DNA of 6,241 bases, taken from Caulobacter sp. (GTDB lineage: Bacteria > Pseudomonadota > Alphaproteobacteria > Caulobacterales > Caulobacteraceae). This document shows positions 5,627 to 6,241 of this stretch, piece after piece. The position numbers were made by a program, and so were the translations under genes. Position 1 is the first letter of the stretch. Each line of letters starts with the position of its first letter. Below the pieces are notes generated by a model. It was not told the origin of the DNA, did no database searches, and saw nothing but the letters and a program-made list of their open reading frames with translations. The stretch spans positions 1 to 6,241 of the forward strand of contig JAQGIN010000178.1 of the NCBI GenBank assembly GCA_028291125.1, given 5' to 3'.

Positions 5627-6241
5627 TTAGGTGACGACGACCCGGGCCGAGGCCAGATTCTCGATCTGACGCCGCGCGGTCGGGTCGCCATTGCGGTTGA
5701 GGCGCACCCGGCAGGTGACGAAATAAACGCCGGGCGCTTCAAAGGTCGTGGTGGTCAACAGGCTCAATTCCGTCTGACCCGGCGCGACCTCAGCCTTGAG
5801 CGCGAAGGCCCCGCTCGCGTCGAGATCCCATTGGGCTTGGGTGAAGGTTCCCGCGCCGTCAGGCGCCTCGGCTCTGGCTGTGAACGTCACTGGCTCGCCG
5901 ACCTTGGCGTCCGCGCGGACGGCCCCGTTGGCCGTGACCTCAACGACCGGCTGGACGCCGCCGCGCGTCTTGGCCGAGCGGGGCAGGGCGACCTTGCCAT
6001 CCGAGAACGCATAGGTGGTTTCCGCCGGGGGAACGCCCTGTTCGACCCAGGCCGCCAGATCGACCAAGCCCTGTTCGATGACCGGCATATAGTCGATCAA
6101 CCAGGTCGTGGTGGCGCGCTTGGGATTGGTCGGCAGCAGCATCGGCGGAACGTGTTCGGCGTTCTCGGTCCATTGCAGCCGGAACTTCTCGCGCGCCTTT
6201 TCAGGCCCCTGGGCGTCCTCGACCGCGCGCTTGTAGATCAC
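5627..6241 (-). CDS. C-terminal part of a probable exported hydrolase with a PKD-like domain (5' end cut by window)
   Basis: The 204 visible residues run in from the window edge and end at a TAA; the GTG at the very edge is probably internal. The first part (about 1-98) includes WLIDYMPVIEQGLVDLAAWV followed by EQGVPPAETTYAFSDG. This resembles the closing helix and strand of the tannase-type alpha/beta hydrolase fold, and the neighbouring tannase has the comparable ALVNWVEKGQAPGPVV. The second part (about 99-203) looks like one PKD-type beta-sandwich: VGEPVTFTA, then WDLDASGAF, then TTTTFEAPGVYFVTCRV, ending in NLASARVVV. PKD domains are extracytoplasmic and usually mediate binding or spacing, so the protein is probably exported. 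No catalytic residue or signal peptide lies in the visible part, so hydrolase identity is inference. It sits 90 bases upstream of the tannase gene on the same strand and may be co-transcribed with it. Confidence 0.6.
   Translation of the reverse strand: MIYKRAVEDAQGPEKAREKFRLQWTENAEHVPPMLLPTNPKRATTTWLIDYMPVIEQGLVDLAAWVEQGVPPAETTYAFSDGKVALPRSAKTRGGVQPVVEVTANGAVRADAKVGEPVTFTARAEAPDGAGTFTQAQWDLDASGAFALKAEVAPGQTELSLLTTTTFEAPGVYFVTCRVRLNRNGDPTARRQIENLASARVVVT

Overview
The window is GC-rich, dense coding DNA of the kind found in free-living Alphaproteobacteria, with Caulobacterales or Sphingomonadales as the best guess. That placement is an inference from base composition, codon use and the esterase and tannase family types, not from a marker gene. 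I see no rRNA or tRNA gene, no CRISPR array and no insertion sequence. Both window edges cut through genes.

Layout from left to right. (1) Positions 1-2818 hold a compact minus-strand operon, read right to left: a secreted type-B carboxylesterase (2818-1136), a classical NAD-type short-chain dehydrogenase (1122-283), and a small NTF2-fold protein of limonene-epoxide-hydrolase/SnoaL type (279-1, cut by the edge). The junctions are 13 and 3 bases long. (2) Positions 2819-3141 are a 323-base divergent control region. It carries a 16-base palindrome sitting on candidate promoters for both directions, several hairpins, and a terminator-like hairpin in the leader of the regulator. (3) Positions 3142-3813 hold a plus-strand TetR-family regulator. 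(4) Positions 3827-3858 form a hairpin terminator shared by the two convergent genes. (5) Positions 3881-5536 hold a minus-strand secreted tannase/feruloyl-esterase family protein with a GTG start. (6) Positions 5627-6241 hold the C-terminal end of a protein with a PKD-like domain, probably an exported hydrolase, read toward the tannase.

Together these look like an accessory catabolic island. Exported serine hydrolases would cleave an ester outside the cytoplasm, an intracellular dehydrogenase would oxidise or reduce the released alcohol or ketone, an NTF2-fold protein would act on or bind an intermediate, and a divergently transcribed TetR repressor would sense the substrate or product. The substrate cannot be read from the sequence; plant-derived aromatic or terpenoid esters are guesses. 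I found no clearly unprecedented system. The most interesting signals are the regulatory architecture at 3018-3113, the apparent loss of epoxide-hydrolase catalytic residues in the small protein, and the pairing of two different exported hydrolase genes.
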